In this document: positions 8,754-17,501 of the stretch, piece by piece
Position numbering within the stretch: position 1 is the first letter of the stretch
Layout of the letters: every line of letters begins with the position of its first letter
Origin: a bacterium
GTDB lineage: Bacteria > Bacteroidota > Bacteroidia > Bacteroidales > Muribaculaceae
Length of the DNA: 64,000 bases
Assembly: GCA_004563195.1 (NCBI GenBank)
Contig: SFTJ01000007.1
Coordinates: 17,106-81,105, forward strand
Reading direction: 5' to 3'
Made by a program: the position numbers and the translations under genes
Notes under the pieces: generated by a model
Databases searched by the model: none
Told to the model about the DNA's origin: nothing
Seen by the model: the letters and a program-made list of their open reading frames with translations, nothing else

Positions 8754-11243
8754 TTACTTAAATGAGAGTGACAAGTCATCAACATACAGCACACTGCCAC
8801 GGTGTATACTTAATGTTTCATCACCAATTTGTGTATCAACACCTATAGTAACATCGCTCTTCGAGAATGAGGTCTTTGTGGTTGACCAGAAACTTACGTA
8901 TATCGATGTTGCCTTTAGCTTGGTGTTGCTGTAATTGAGGTTTACATCCACCTTTTGGAATGCCGTGGTGGCTGTGCTTGTGCTCTCGGGAATATACGAA
9001 CCGGTGGCTATCACCGTATCGCCGGAGCGTACCTCTACTTCCACCTTAAATTGGTCGGAGTTCTTTGGCAAATATTGATACCAGAACGACAACTTCTGCG
9101 GACGCGATGAGTAGCTGTGACCGGTGGTGGTGTTTTCAGTGCCCGACGACCAGCTGTATGAGCCGATAAACATGCGTCCGGCAAAGAAGCCCTTGGGATA
9201 CAACACCGAAAGAACGCCCACATTGGTGGTTGAATAGCCTCCACCATGACCGCTGGTGTAGATTTGTGCCGAATAGTTGCCACCGTGCTTAAGCGATGAA
9301 TTGCGACTCACTGCACAACTCGAAGTGGCTGCGATGCGCGATACCGAGTAGTCGTATCCGCGTGCGTTGTTGGTTGCCCACCACACATCGCTCTCGCCGG
9401 TAGAATATGGCAAATAATCGTAGTATTTATTCGAATCATATATCAGTGTCTTGCTCCAGCTTTCCATGTCGCTGTTAGGAATCTGCTTATCGGGCTCGGT
9501 AGCAAAACTTGCGGCATTGCTTGCTCGGCTCGACGAACCCACCACCGACACTTTAAGCTGATAATTAGCGCCTGCTGTGAGACCCGTAAGATGTATTGTG
9601 CCACCATCTATAGTGTAGTTTTTGAAAGTAGTGAATGTGCTGCCGCCGTTTGTTGAGAGATACACCGAAAGCACCTTGTTGAGGGTAGCATAGTCGTATT
9701 TGCTTGCCGTATAAGTGGCTGTAGCTGTGTAAGAATACACATCATAGTCGTTGACTGTAAGTGTGAGGTCGGGCACATCGTGCACCACATTCATCACTTC
9801 GGAGCTCTTTACGCCGTTCTTATACACAGCCTTCACTTGTGTGTCGGCCGACATAAGCGGCAATGTAAATGTCACATTATATTTGTTATTGCCCAACGAC
9901 TCAACGGTTTTGATAGTGGCATTGCCCCATGCTCCATTATCTTTAAGATATTGTATGGTCACATTGTCGGCAAGATTAACTCCGCTATAAGTCATCTCGC
10001 AGGTAACATCGGTCTGTGCCAAATCGATGGTTACGCTCGCCGGCATCGAAATCTCCACTGTAGGAGCCGAGATGCTCACCGTAACAGGCTCGGTGACACG
10101 AGTAAGTATGTCCTTTGCAACCACAGTGAATGTGTGAGTGCTGCTACCGTTGTAGGCGCGCAGTAGCGGCACCATCTTGGTAAAGTCAATCAAGCCCATG
10201 GTGCATGCAGTAGTGCTCCACAATCCCGATGCATTGAAGCCATACTTCATCAGCAATGCTTTCTGAGCGGGAGTCACCTTAGTAAGGTCGATTTCTGCCG
10301 GCCATCCTTGTGCAAGCAGATACTCCGACTGGGTGGTGAGAGTAACCTGGCTGAAGCCTGCCATAGCTGCTATGTGCATCTTTGGAGCTGCTTCAAGCTC
10401 GTCGCCCTCAAGAATATTGATAGTTTCGCCCGATGTGAAATTCTCGGCTGTAATCACCGGTTCTTGGGCATTGAAGAGGTCTTCGCCAAGGGTTATACTT
10501 ACCTCGCCGCCGTCAACTAAGCTATCATCGAAGGTGATTATGAGGGTGGCCTCGCCCACTTCACCGCCATTCACATCGAAGGTGACGCGATAGTGTGTGC
10601 GTGCTTTGGCTGCTGTGATGCCCGCCGGCTCTATAAACACCGACTTGCCCTCCGAGTTGGTAAGTTCCAGGGCTATAGTCACATTGCCGGGTCGCACGTA
10701 TGCGGCACGAGTTTCACCCATCTCAAAGGTAACGAATGTGCCGCCTGCCGAGTGTATCACAGTCTTATATTCCGGAAAATAATTCTTGAATGCATCGGTG
10801 TAGTCGACGCTCACCATAGTGTTTTGCAATGTTGCCACCACCTCGGGTTGAGCTACTTCGCCGTCGTAGAGAGTGAATGTTGTCGAACCATAGAAATATG
10901 GCTTATCAAATCCCTCGGTATTCATATCGCCATAATAGGCGCTCAGTGTGTATTCTCCCACCGGGAATTTCTCGGTCGACGTCATGTCGGTAACTTTGCT
11001 CCATGTCTTGTCGACGGAGCCGTCTTTACGCAACAATCGTGCGCTGAATTCGCCTATCTCGGGCTGAATCACCGCAGGTGCTGTTGTTGCTCTTGTTGCT
11101 GTCCATGTGGCTTCAACGTCGTAGTCGGCCGAAATCTCAGGCTTTATTAGCCCGTAGCCGTTTCCTACACTTGGATCATCACTCGAACACGATGTCCAAA
11201 TCAACGCTAATGCCATGACTGCAAAAATTGATTTTAATTTCAT
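8754..11243 (-). CDS. DUF4493 + Fn3 + PCMD-like surface lipoprotein
   Basis: This 829-aa protein is the first gene of the operon. The lipobox is IWTSC followed by SSDDPS, a likely surface-export signal. Residues ~30-240 are DUF4493 (FSARLLRKDGSVDKTWSKV, FPVGEYTLSAYYGD, RTHYRVTFDVN). Ig-like segments and a Fn3-like unit (LTGLTAGANYQLKV) follow. The C-terminal ~240 residues are a divergent PCMD domain (YPKGFFAGRMFIGSYSW, SRPQKLSFWYQYLPKN, SVLYVDDLSLSFK). The leader is about 80 nt. Its size and position suggest it is the main surface component. Confidence 0.85.
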   Translation of the reverse strand: MKLKSIFAVMALALIWTSCSSDDPSVGNGYGLIKPEISADYDVEATWTATRATTAPAVIQPEIGEFSARLLRKDGSVDKTWSKVTDMTSTEKFPVGEYTLSAYYGDMNTEGFDKPYFYGSTTFTLYDGEVAQPEVVATLQNTMVSVDYTDAFKNYFPEYKTVIHSAGGTFVTFEMGETRAAYVRPGNVTIALELTNSEGKSVFIEPAGITAAKARTHYRVTFDVNGGEVGEATLIITFDDSLVDGGEVSITLGEDLFNAQEPVITAENFTSGETINILEGDELEAAPKMHIAAMAGFSQVTLTTQSEYLLAQGWPAEIDLTKVTPAQKALLMKYGFNASGLWSTTACTMGLIDFTKMVPLLRAYNGSSTHTFTVVAKDILTRVTEPVTVSISAPTVEISMPASVTIDLAQTDVTCEMTYSGVNLADNVTIQYLKDNGAWGNATIKTVESLGNNKYNVTFTLPLMSADTQVKAVYKNGVKSSEVMNVVHDVPDLTLTVNDYDVYSYTATATYTASKYDYATLNKVLSVYLSTNGGSTFTTFKNYTIDGGTIHLTGLTAGANYQLKVSVVGSSSRASNAASFATEPDKQIPNSDMESWSKTLIYDSNKYYDYLPYSTGESDVWWATNNARGYDYSVSRIAATSSCAVSRNSSLKHGGNYSAQIYTSGHGGGYSTTNVGVLSVLYPKGFFAGRMFIGSYSWSSGTENTTTGHSYSSRPQKLSFWYQYLPKNSDQFKVEVEVRSGDTVIATGSYIPESTSTATTAFQKVDVNLNYSNTKLKATSIYVSFWSTTKTSFSKSDVTIGVDTQIGDETLSIHRGSVLYVDDLSLSFK

Positions 11244-11329
11244 AATTTAGTATTAAATTGTTTCCAGTGAAATAAAAATTTTAAACAGTAAGGCACTCTT
11301 GAAAAAAATAAATTTCCCTAAAAGCGTGG

Positions 11330-11337
11330 CAAAGATA
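11330..11337 (-). promoter_or_regulatory. Operon promoter -7 element
   Basis: The minus strand reads TATCTTTG, an exact TAnnTTTG. It lies about 87 bp upstream of the 829-aa gene and probably drives the whole 11.2-1.7 kb operon. Confidence 0.6.
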
Positions 11338-11842
11338 ACAAATTTTGTTCAATCACTTCACATTTATAAATAAGAAACCGAAGGTGCCCGGCGAAAATAG
11401 ATAAATTTGCACATTATTTACCCCTATTTTGTCGGTTCATCGCTCTTCTGCGAGCCAAATTTGCTCTTTCGATAGCCCGATTTTTTCTTTTTTTGATTCA
11501 TTTAATAGTTTACCCAAAATCGCCCAATCGCAAATTTTGCACATAGTTTTCCTATTTCTGCACATTGGCGTTTGTTCACTTTCACATAAAAAGCGCGGCA
11601 GAATATACCTACTATATATAAGGTAAGGACATGCGTCAAGCCCGGCAATGATTTCGCTACGAAACTACGTTCAGCAATTTTTGCACATTGGTGTCAATTT
11701 CATTTTTCACCACTATTTTCACTATTATCACCACCCCGGCGCGCAGTTTGTTTTACATAAAAAAATTGCGATTTAATGCCGATTTTGGTGCTTTATCCAA
11801 AAATTAATTTGAAAAAAAATCGTAACTATCAAATGTTTATCT

Positions 11843-11850
11843 TAACTTTG
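11843..11850 (+). promoter_or_regulatory. Putative -7 element
   Basis: TAACTTTG followed by CAC lies about 74 bp before the dehydratase start. Confidence 0.55.
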
Positions 11851-11923
11851 CACTATATGTCAATCATTATTACATATTTGTAACCATAATCATACATCAA
11901 GCAACGTTTTTACAATTATAACC

Positions 11924-13873
11924 ATGAGTAATTTTGGATTCAACATATTGAAACCTCTAAGCGACCGAACCACTCCTCGATGGATAATACTTCTCATCGA
12001 CCTCTTGATTGTGGCACTAAGCTACACCATCACCACTTTGTCGGGGTCGTTTGAGAGCACAATTGGGGGGCCTTACGACTTGCTGCGCAACTATATCATT
12101 CTCGTAGGTGTGTTTATGATAGTGAGCTTCTTCACCAAGAGTTACGCCTACATCATACGCCTATCGGCGCTCAACGACCTGTTTCGCACGCTCTCGCTTT
12201 GCGCCATCTCCATGATTATTCTCTCCACCATCAATATCGCTGTGCAGCAAATTACCCAAAAGACACTCATAAGCATGTGGGAACTGAGCTTCGTGGTGCT
12301 CCTTGCAATGTGTATGATGATAGCCGAGCGACTTATCGCAAAATACATCTACGCTCGCATCACAGCCATTAGCCACCACAATCAGCGGGTGCTCGTGGTG
12401 GGAAGCTCGATGCGGTCGGTGATGATTGCCAACTGGCTGCAGCAGGACCTCAATGGCCGATACACTCCCGTGGGACTGCTATCATTCAAGCAGCAGACCA
12501 ATGGCAGAACATCGAAAAACAATTATCCGGTGTATTTCTTCTCGCCCGAAACTTTCGACAACATAGTCGAAACGCTTAATGTGTCGGCATTGATTGTCGA
12601 CCGCAAGAACCTCGGAGTGCTTCGCTCCGAAGCTGCCACCAAGATTCTCGATTCGGGAATCAAAGTGTTCACCCTCAACCACATCGAAGACATCGACCTC
12701 ACCGAGAGCAACGACACTGCCACCAATTTCGCTCCTCAAATACGAAATGTGGAGATAGAGGATTTGCTGTGCCGCGCACCCATTATCACCGACAACACTC
12801 TCGTGCGCCAAAACATATATGGTCGCACGGTGCTCATTACCGGTGCTTGCGGCTCTATTGGCAGCGAACTGGTGCGCCAGGTGGCTGCTTGCAAAGCCAA
12901 ACTCGTGGTGTGCGTCGACCAAGCCGAAACTCCCATGCACGACCTCATGCTCGAGATGAAGCAGTCGTTCCCCGAAATACCCATCATCTGCTTTATCGGT
13001 AGCGTGCAAAACAAGACTCGCATGGAGCAGGCATTTAACCTTTACCGCCCCACCCTCGTGATTCACGCCGCGGCATATAAGCACGTGCCCATGATGGAAA
13101 TCAACCCCACCGAAGCCATCATCAACAACGTGTACGGCTCGAAAATCATCGCCGACCTCGCAGTGGAATATGGCGTGAATAAGTTCGTGATGGTGTCGAC
13201 CGACAAGGCTGTGAACCCCACCAACGTGATGGGCGCCACCAAACGCCTCGCCGAAATCTACACCCAATCGCTATTCTTCGAAAACAAAAAGCGCGGACTA
13301 CAAACGCAATTCATCACCACCCGTTTTGGCAATGTGTTAGGCTCAAACGGCTCGGTTATACCCATCTTCCGTCGCCAAATAGAAAGCGGCGGCCCGGTGA
13401 CCATCACTCACAAGGACATCATTCGCTACTTTATGACCATCAACGAGGCTTGCTCGCTCGTGCTTGAAGCCGGTTGTATGGGCAACGGCGGCGAAATCTA
13501 CGTCTTCGACATGGGCAAACCGGTGAAAATCTATGACTTGGCTGCCAAGATGATTTCGCTCGCCGGATTCCGTCCCGGCAAGGACATTAAGATAGTGGAA
13601 ACCGGACTCCGCCCGGGCGAAAAACTCTACGAAGAGCTTCTCAACGACAAGGAGACCACCACCGCCACCATCAACGAGAAAATCATGATTGCCACAGTCA
13701 CTAAATACGACTACGAGCAAGTGGAAAGCGCCATCAACGAAATCATAGCCCTCGCTGCAAGCGGCAACACCCACGAGATGATTAAGGCAATGAAACTCTT
13801 TATCCCAGAATATCGAAGCAACAACTCCGAATTTGAGACAATCGACCGCGAAATCGAAGATAACGGCAAATAA
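11924..13873 (+). CDS. Membrane nucleotide-sugar 4,6-dehydratase (WbpM/CapD/FlaA1 type)
   Basis: This 649-aa protein starts capsule or O-antigen sugar synthesis, typically dehydrating UDP-GlcNAc-type substrates with bound NAD. The N-terminus carries about four membrane helices (LLIDLLIVALSYTITTL, YIILVGVFMIVSFF, TLSLCAISMIILSTINIAV, LSFVVLLAMCMMIAE). A first Rossmann segment follows (VLVVGSSMRS, ~residue 157). The catalytic SDR domain begins with LITGACGSIGSELV at ~305. The family's Met-x3-Lys (MGATKRLAE, ~435) replaces the usual Tyr-x3-Lys, as is normal in this class. Length and architecture are those of full-length WbpM. It is monocistronic, with its own promoter and terminator. Confidence 0.9.
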   Translation: MSNFGFNILKPLSDRTTPRWIILLIDLLIVALSYTITTLSGSFESTIGGPYDLLRNYIILVGVFMIVSFFTKSYAYIIRLSALNDLFRTLSLCAISMIILSTINIAVQQITQKTLISMWELSFVVLLAMCMMIAERLIAKYIYARITAISHHNQRVLVVGSSMRSVMIANWLQQDLNGRYTPVGLLSFKQQTNGRTSKNNYPVYFFSPETFDNIVETLNVSALIVDRKNLGVLRSEAATKILDSGIKVFTLNHIEDIDLTESNDTATNFAPQIRNVEIEDLLCRAPIITDNTLVRQNIYGRTVLITGACGSIGSELVRQVAACKAKLVVCVDQAETPMHDLMLEMKQSFPEIPIICFIGSVQNKTRMEQAFNLYRPTLVIHAAAYKHVPMMEINPTEAIINNVYGSKIIADLAVEYGVNKFVMVSTDKAVNPTNVMGATKRLAEIYTQSLFFENKKRGLQTQFITTRFGNVLGSNGSVIPIFRRQIESGGPVTITHKDIIRYFMTINEACSLVLEAGCMGNGGEIYVFDMGKPVKIYDLAAKMISLAGFRPGKDIKIVETGLRPGEKLYEELLNDKETTTATINEKIMIATVTKYDYEQVESAINEIIALAASGNTHEMIKAMKLFIPEYRSNNSEFETIDREIEDNGK

Positions 13874-13895
13874 GTTACATCACTTTTTATATCTA

Positions 13896-13946
13896 CGGCA
13901 CACCTCTCTGCGATGTATTTCGCCCGGAGGCGTGCCGTTTAACTTT
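13896..13946 (+). terminator. Rho-independent terminator
   Basis: CGGCACACCTC (13896-13906) pairs with GAGGCGTGCCG (13927-13937) with one mismatch, followed by TTTAACTTTATTT. It ends the dehydratase transcript. Confidence 0.6.
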
Positions 13947-13996
13947 ATTTATTCTAAAAAAGTATTAAGAGTAATAGTTTACACCATTTTTTGCAT

Positions 13997-14004
13997 TATC
14001 TTTG
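13997..14004 (+). promoter_or_regulatory. Putative -7 element
   Basis: TATCTTTG (TAnnTTTG) lies 49 bp before the DUF4923-like gene. Confidence 0.55.
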
Positions 14005-14053
14005 CTCCATCATTCTATAGAGGATAAAACAACATAACAATAACTAAAAAGCA

Positions 14054-14665
14054 ATGAAAATCAAATCGTTTATTTTGGCTTTGTGCGCACTTGCAGTGAG
14101 CATTCAAGCATCGGCTTTCGACCTTAACAGTCTAAAAAACCTCAACCTCGGCGGAGTTATCAACTCGCTCATTTCTACCGATAAGGTGGAAGTAACCGAC
14201 CTCACAGGCACTTGGGTAGTTACAGGACCTGCTGTTGTGTTCAAGAGCGAAAACTTGCTTCAGAAAGCAGGCGGTACTGCTGCCGAAGCCACTATCGAAA
14301 GCAAACTTGCCCCATATTACGAACGCGCTGGCGTTAACGGATTGCAACTCACATTCGACGGCTCCGAAAACTTCGTGATGACCTTCAAGAACGGTCGCAC
14401 CATCAGCGGCACAGTTACTAAAGGCACTACCGACGGCACTTTGGTGTTCAACTTCAGCGCACTCGGCTCTACCAAGCTAAAAAGCGTTACTGCCTATGTT
14501 TCGAAAGGCACTCAACTCAGCCTCACTTTCGACATCAGCAAACTCAGCAACATCATCTCAGCTGCCGCCAAGTACACAAGCAACAGAACCGTTTCAACAG
14601 TTTCGTCTCTCCTTAGCTCGTACAAAGGCATCTACTGCGGTTTTAAACTACAACAGCAAAATTAA
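14054..14665 (+). CDS. DUF4923-like secreted lipocalin-type protein
   Basis: This 203-aa protein has a signal peptide (cleavage near IQASA-F). The mature part has an opening DLTGTWVVTGPAVVFKSENL, a helix with ATIESKLAPYYERAG, and beta-rich repeats (FVMTFKNGRTISGTVTK, GTQLSLTFDISKLSNI). This fits the Bacteroidetes DUF4923 family of lipocalin-like periplasmic proteins, whose function is unknown. It has its own promoter and probable terminator, so it is expressed alone. Confidence 0.75.
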   Translation: MKIKSFILALCALAVSIQASAFDLNSLKNLNLGGVINSLISTDKVEVTDLTGTWVVTGPAVVFKSENLLQKAGGTAAEATIESKLAPYYERAGVNGLQLTFDGSENFVMTFKNGRTISGTVTKGTTDGTLVFNFSALGSTKLKSVTAYVSKGTQLSLTFDISKLSNIISAAAKYTSNRTVSTVSSLLSSYKGIYCGFKLQQQN

Positions 14666-14736
14666 TCCCGCAAAATAGATTGATTTTATTATATATTATT
14701 GCTGTCCGATAAAAGTTGACTAACGAAAGAAAATAT

Positions 14737-14777
14737 GGCTCGGCTATCGTTTTCACGGTGGTCGAGTCTGTTTTTTT
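14737..14777 (+). terminator. Probable terminator
   Basis: GGCTCG (14737-14742) pairs with CGAGTC (14763-14768) including a G-U pair, with an inner ATCG/CGGT extension, followed by seven T (14771-14777). Confidence 0.5.
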
Positions 14778-14834
14778 AGATTTTCAAGCCCCCATCAGTC
14801 CGCTGCCCACGGTATGTAGGCAGCATGATGTTGG

Positions 14835-14918
14835 TTTTAACCCGAATTTCCACATAATCAGGCAGATTTCCACATTATTGTGCTAAATGCTCCTGTTTGT
14901 GATAATCTGTGTTTAATA
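14835..14918 (-). repeat. Scattered palindromic repeat, copy 2 (reverse orientation)
   Basis: The minus strand reads AAACACAGATTATCACAAAC, then GCACAATAATGTGGAAATCT, then GATTATGTGGAAATTCGGG. It is the same family as at 318-402, inverted. Confidence 0.7.
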
Positions 14919-14975
14919 TTTCACACCCGTCGCACATTTTTGCATCTTTAAGATTGTGCTATCGGCAGAATTTAT

Positions 14976-14983
14976 TAATTTTG
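14976..14983 (+). promoter_or_regulatory. Promoter with -33 TTG and -7 TAATTTTG
   Basis: TAATTTTG at 14976-14983 has a TTGTG about 19 nt upstream (14954). The start codon is 43 bp downstream. This supports the internal ATG 15026, because the longer frame from 14909 would begin upstream of the promoter. Confidence 0.55.
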
Positions 14984-15025
14984 ACCTCCATAGACTTCAT
15001 TAACAAACAATCTAAACATCGAAAT

Positions 15026-15907
15026 ATGATTACACTTTCCAATTCCACTCTCACCATCAGCATTAAGCGTCATGGAGCTGAATTGTGCAGCATCATGCGC
15101 AATGGTACCGAACACCTTTGGCAAGCCGACCCTGCTATTTGGGCTCGCCACTCGCCTGTGCTTTTCCCCATTGTGGGCCGCGTGTGGGAAAACCGTTATC
15201 GCGTGCTTAATCGCGAATATTCGCTCCCGCAGCACGGATTTGCTCGCGACATGGATTTCACTCTCGTGAGCCAAACCGAAACCGAAGCCTGGTGGCTGCT
15301 CGAAAGCAACGAAGAGACTCTTGCCAAATACCCCTACCCTTTCAGCTTGCGCATAGGCTATGTGCTCGATGGCGATAAGGTGATAGTGAAATGGGATGTG
15401 GAGAACACCGGCTCATCGCTTATGCACTTCCAGATAGGTGCTCACCCGGCATTTGTGCTGCCTGAATTCGATGCCAACAATAAGGGCGCCAACGGTTACT
15501 TCGATTTCGACAATCAGGGCGAACTCTACTACTGCCGCCCCGGCGAAAAAGGTTGTGCCGAAACAGGCGCGCACTTGTTTGAGCCCGATTGCGGCAAAAC
15601 GCTTGCCATCACGCCCAATGCATTTGGCCCCGACACTTATATGTTCGAAAACGGTCAACTACACCGAGTGTCGATTCTCGACAAGCAGCACGAGCCATAT
15701 ATCAGCGTAGATTTCGACGCACCGCTCGTAGCTCTTTGGGCTCCCGTAAAGGCTCACCCGGAATGTCCGTTTGTGTGCATCGAGCCTTGGTATGGTCGCT
15801 GCGACTATATGCACTATGAGGGCGACTTTGCTTCGCGTGCGTGGATCAACCACCTCGAGCCCGGCAAACATTTCGCCGCCGAATACACCATCACAGTGCA
15901 CCGCTAA
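15026..15907 (+). CDS. Aldose 1-epimerase family protein (LacX-like)
   Basis: This 293-aa protein is of the galactose-mutarotase fold, probably converting anomers of a hexose or hexose-6-phosphate. Visible family features are ISIKRHGAELCSIMRNG at the start, HLWQADPAIWARHSPVLFPI, LPQHGFARDMDF (conserved His), FQIGAHPAFVLP (second conserved His) and the C-terminal CIEPWYGRCD. The length is usual for the LacX/YeaD group. The start at 15026 is chosen from the promoter position and the typical N-terminus. No pathway neighbours are present. Confidence 0.85.
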   Translation: MITLSNSTLTISIKRHGAELCSIMRNGTEHLWQADPAIWARHSPVLFPIVGRVWENRYRVLNREYSLPQHGFARDMDFTLVSQTETEAWWLLESNEETLAKYPYPFSLRIGYVLDGDKVIVKWDVENTGSSLMHFQIGAHPAFVLPEFDANNKGANGYFDFDNQGELYYCRPGEKGCAETGAHLFEPDCGKTLAITPNAFGPDTYMFENGQLHRVSILDKQHEPYISVDFDAPLVALWAPVKAHPECPFVCIEPWYGRCDYMHYEGDFASRAWINHLEPGKHFAAEYTITVHR

Positions 15908-15938
15908 GCACTTATTCATCAACCGAATATAACACAGC

Positions 15939-15975
15939 AAAAGGCTTCCCGCACCAGCGAGAAGCCTTTTTTGTT
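15939..15975. terminator. Bidirectional terminator between convergent genes
   Basis: AAAAGGCTTC (15939-15948) pairs perfectly with GAAGCCTTTT (15961-15970), with T/A runs on both sides. It separates the epimerase from the CobW-type gene. Confidence 0.8.
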
Positions 15976-15998
15976 TGCATCTATCTTATAATAATCTA

Positions 15999-17291
15999 TT
16001 ACATATCCACAAGGCAGTCGTCAAGTTCTTTCTTGAGGGCTTCCTTATCGAGGTGCTGACCTATAAACACGAGTTTCTGCTGACGGTCGCCATAGGTCTC
16101 ATCCCAATCGCGACGCAGAGTGGCATCGGTGGCGAGCAGCGGTCGTAGTTCATCCTCGGGCATGGTGGCATACCATTGTCCGGCATTGGTCAGCGACACT
16201 TGTTTGCCGGCTTGCTCAAAAAGATAACAGATGTGCGATTCGCTCTTGAAGTAGCACAGGCCCTTGGCACGAATCACACCCTTAGGCCATCGGCGAGCCA
16301 CAAAATAGTCGAATAGTCCTATATCAAACGGCTTTCGCGCGCGATACACATATGTGCCTATGCCATATTCCTCAGCCTCTCCTTCGCCATCGTGGTGGTG
16401 ATGATGGTGGTGGTGATGGTGATGCTCGTGATGGTCATCATCGTCGTCATCATCATCGTGGTGATGGTGGTGTTCGTGATGGTCATCATCATCGTCGTCG
16501 TCATCATCGTGATGATGGTGGTGTTCGTGCTCATCATCGTCATCATCGTCATCATCGGGCGCGCCTTCCACTTCGTGAATCCAAGTGGCTGAGGTAGCCA
16601 CTTCATCGAAGTCGAACTTACCGGTATTCACCAGTTTATCGAGGTCTACATCGCCATAATCGCACTCTATAATTTCAGCCTTAGGCTGCAAAGCACGCAC
16701 TATTTGGCGTATGCGCTCCAATTCGGAAGGCTCCACCATCGAAGCCTTGTTGAGCAAAACTATATTACAGAACTCAATCTGCTGAATCACAAGGTTTTCG
16801 ATATCTTCTTCATCGATATTCTTGCGCATCAAGTCGCCGCCGCACTGAAATTCATCTTTCAGACGCAAAGCATCTACCACGGTGCAGATGCAGTCGAGGC
16901 GCGGCATGCAGTCCTGCATATATTCCGGGCCGAGCGTAGGGATAGAATAGATGGTTTGTGCTATAGGCACAGGCTCACATATACCACTCGCCTCTATCAC
17001 TATATAGTCGAAGCGATTCATCGAAGCTATGTCGCTCAACTGCTGCACAAGGTCCATCTTGAGCGTGCAGCATATACAGCCGTTCTGCAGAGCCACCAAG
17101 CTATCGTCCTTAGCACCAACCACGCCACCGCGCTGTATCAGGTCGGCATCGATGTTCACCTCTCCTATATCGTTTACTATAACCGCAAAGCGTATGCCGC
17201 GACGATTGTTCAATATTCTGTTCACCAATGTTGTCTTACCGCTGCCAAGGTATCCCGTAAGCAGCAATACTGGTATTTCTTTCCTTTCCAT
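15999..17291 (-). CDS. CobW/G3E-family GTPase, putative zinc metallochaperone with His/Asp tract
   Basis: This 430-aa protein is predicted to deliver a metal, probably zinc, using GTP. It has a P-loop GYLGSGKTT (residues 13-21), the metal-binding CxCC motif in NGCICCTLKMDL, the switch VIVNDIG, the guanine motif LLNKAS, and a C-terminal CobW_C-like domain (RRWPKGVIRAKGLCYF). Between the two domains, about 60 residues are almost only His and Asp/Glu in alternating blocks (DNA 16385-16556), a likely metal-storage linker. The start is ATG 17291, the usual family N-terminus; the longer frame to 17522 runs through the promoter and the 33-bp repeats. Confidence 0.88.
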   Translation of the reverse strand: MERKEIPVLLLTGYLGSGKTTLVNRILNNRRGIRFAVIVNDIGEVNIDADLIQRGGVVGAKDDSLVALQNGCICCTLKMDLVQQLSDIASMNRFDYIVIEASGICEPVPIAQTIYSIPTLGPEYMQDCMPRLDCICTVVDALRLKDEFQCGGDLMRKNIDEEDIENLVIQQIEFCNIVLLNKASMVEPSELERIRQIVRALQPKAEIIECDYGDVDLDKLVNTGKFDFDEVATSATWIHEVEGAPDDDDDDDDEHEHHHHHDDDDDDDDDHHEHHHHHDDDDDDDDHHEHHHHHHHHHHHDGEGEAEEYGIGTYVYRARKPFDIGLFDYFVARRWPKGVIRAKGLCYFKSESHICYLFEQAGKQVSLTNAGQWYATMPEDELRPLLATDATLRRDWDETYGDRQQKLVFIGQHLDKEALKKELDDCLVDM

Positions 17292-17326
17292 AACTATAAA
17301 TTTTTTATTACTATGAAAAACACTCG

Positions 17327-17334
17327 CAAATTTA
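17327..17334 (-). promoter_or_regulatory. Promoter of the CobW-type gene
   Basis: The minus strand reads TAAATTTG, 36 bp before ATG 17291. Confidence 0.5.
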
Positions 17335-17380
17335 CAAAAATCCGCCACAATGAGCAAAAAAATCCGCTTCGCCGATTTTC

Positions 17381-17461
17381 GATGCCGATTTTGGGCGATT
17401 TTAACATATTTTAGATGCCGATTTTGGGCAAAAACTCCAAATTTTCGATGCCAATTTTGGG
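17381..17461. repeat. Three direct repeats at exact 33-bp spacing between divergent genes
   Basis: GATGCCGATTTTGGG occurs at 17381-17395 and 17414-17428, and GATGCCAATTTTGGG at 17447-17461. Starts are exactly 33 bp apart, about three helical turns, and the 18-bp spacers differ. They lie between the two divergent -7 elements (17327-17334 minus, 17471-17478 plus), so they may be regulator-binding sites for the metallochaperone, the ATPase gene or both. Confidence 0.6.
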
Positions 17462-17470
17462 AAATTGTAG

Positions 17471-17478
17471 TATATTTG
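17471..17478 (+). promoter_or_regulatory. Putative -7 element of the AAA_14 gene
   Basis: TATATTTG (TAnnTTTG) lies 23 bp before ATG 17502. Confidence 0.5.
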
Positions 17479-17501
17479 CATTTGCAATCACATGATATAC
17501 A

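Larger units (their letters stand above)
11244..11923. other. Divergent intergenic region, 680 bp
   Basis: It holds the minus-strand operon promoter (11330-11337) and the plus-strand promoter of the dehydratase gene (11843-11850). A further plus-strand TAAATTTG is at 11402-11409 with no gene behind it. TTTGCACAT-like strings recur near 11407, 11535, 11558 and 11683. No convincing coding frame is seen; a small RNA from the orphan promoter is possible. Confidence 0.45.

Noticed and set aside
12482..13267. Long minus-strand frame inside the dehydratase gene
   Set aside because: It lies fully antisense to a clear WbpM-type gene, and its His/Val-rich translation is typical of an antisense shadow in this codon usage.
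14700..14725. GCTGTCCGATAAAAGTTGAC as a possible insertion-sequence end
   Set aside because: No matching inverted end, target duplication or transposase nearby; the resemblance is from memory only.
16352..16597. Plus-strand frames over the His/Asp tract
   Set aside because: Low-complexity shadow of CAT/GAT repeats in the CobW-type gene.
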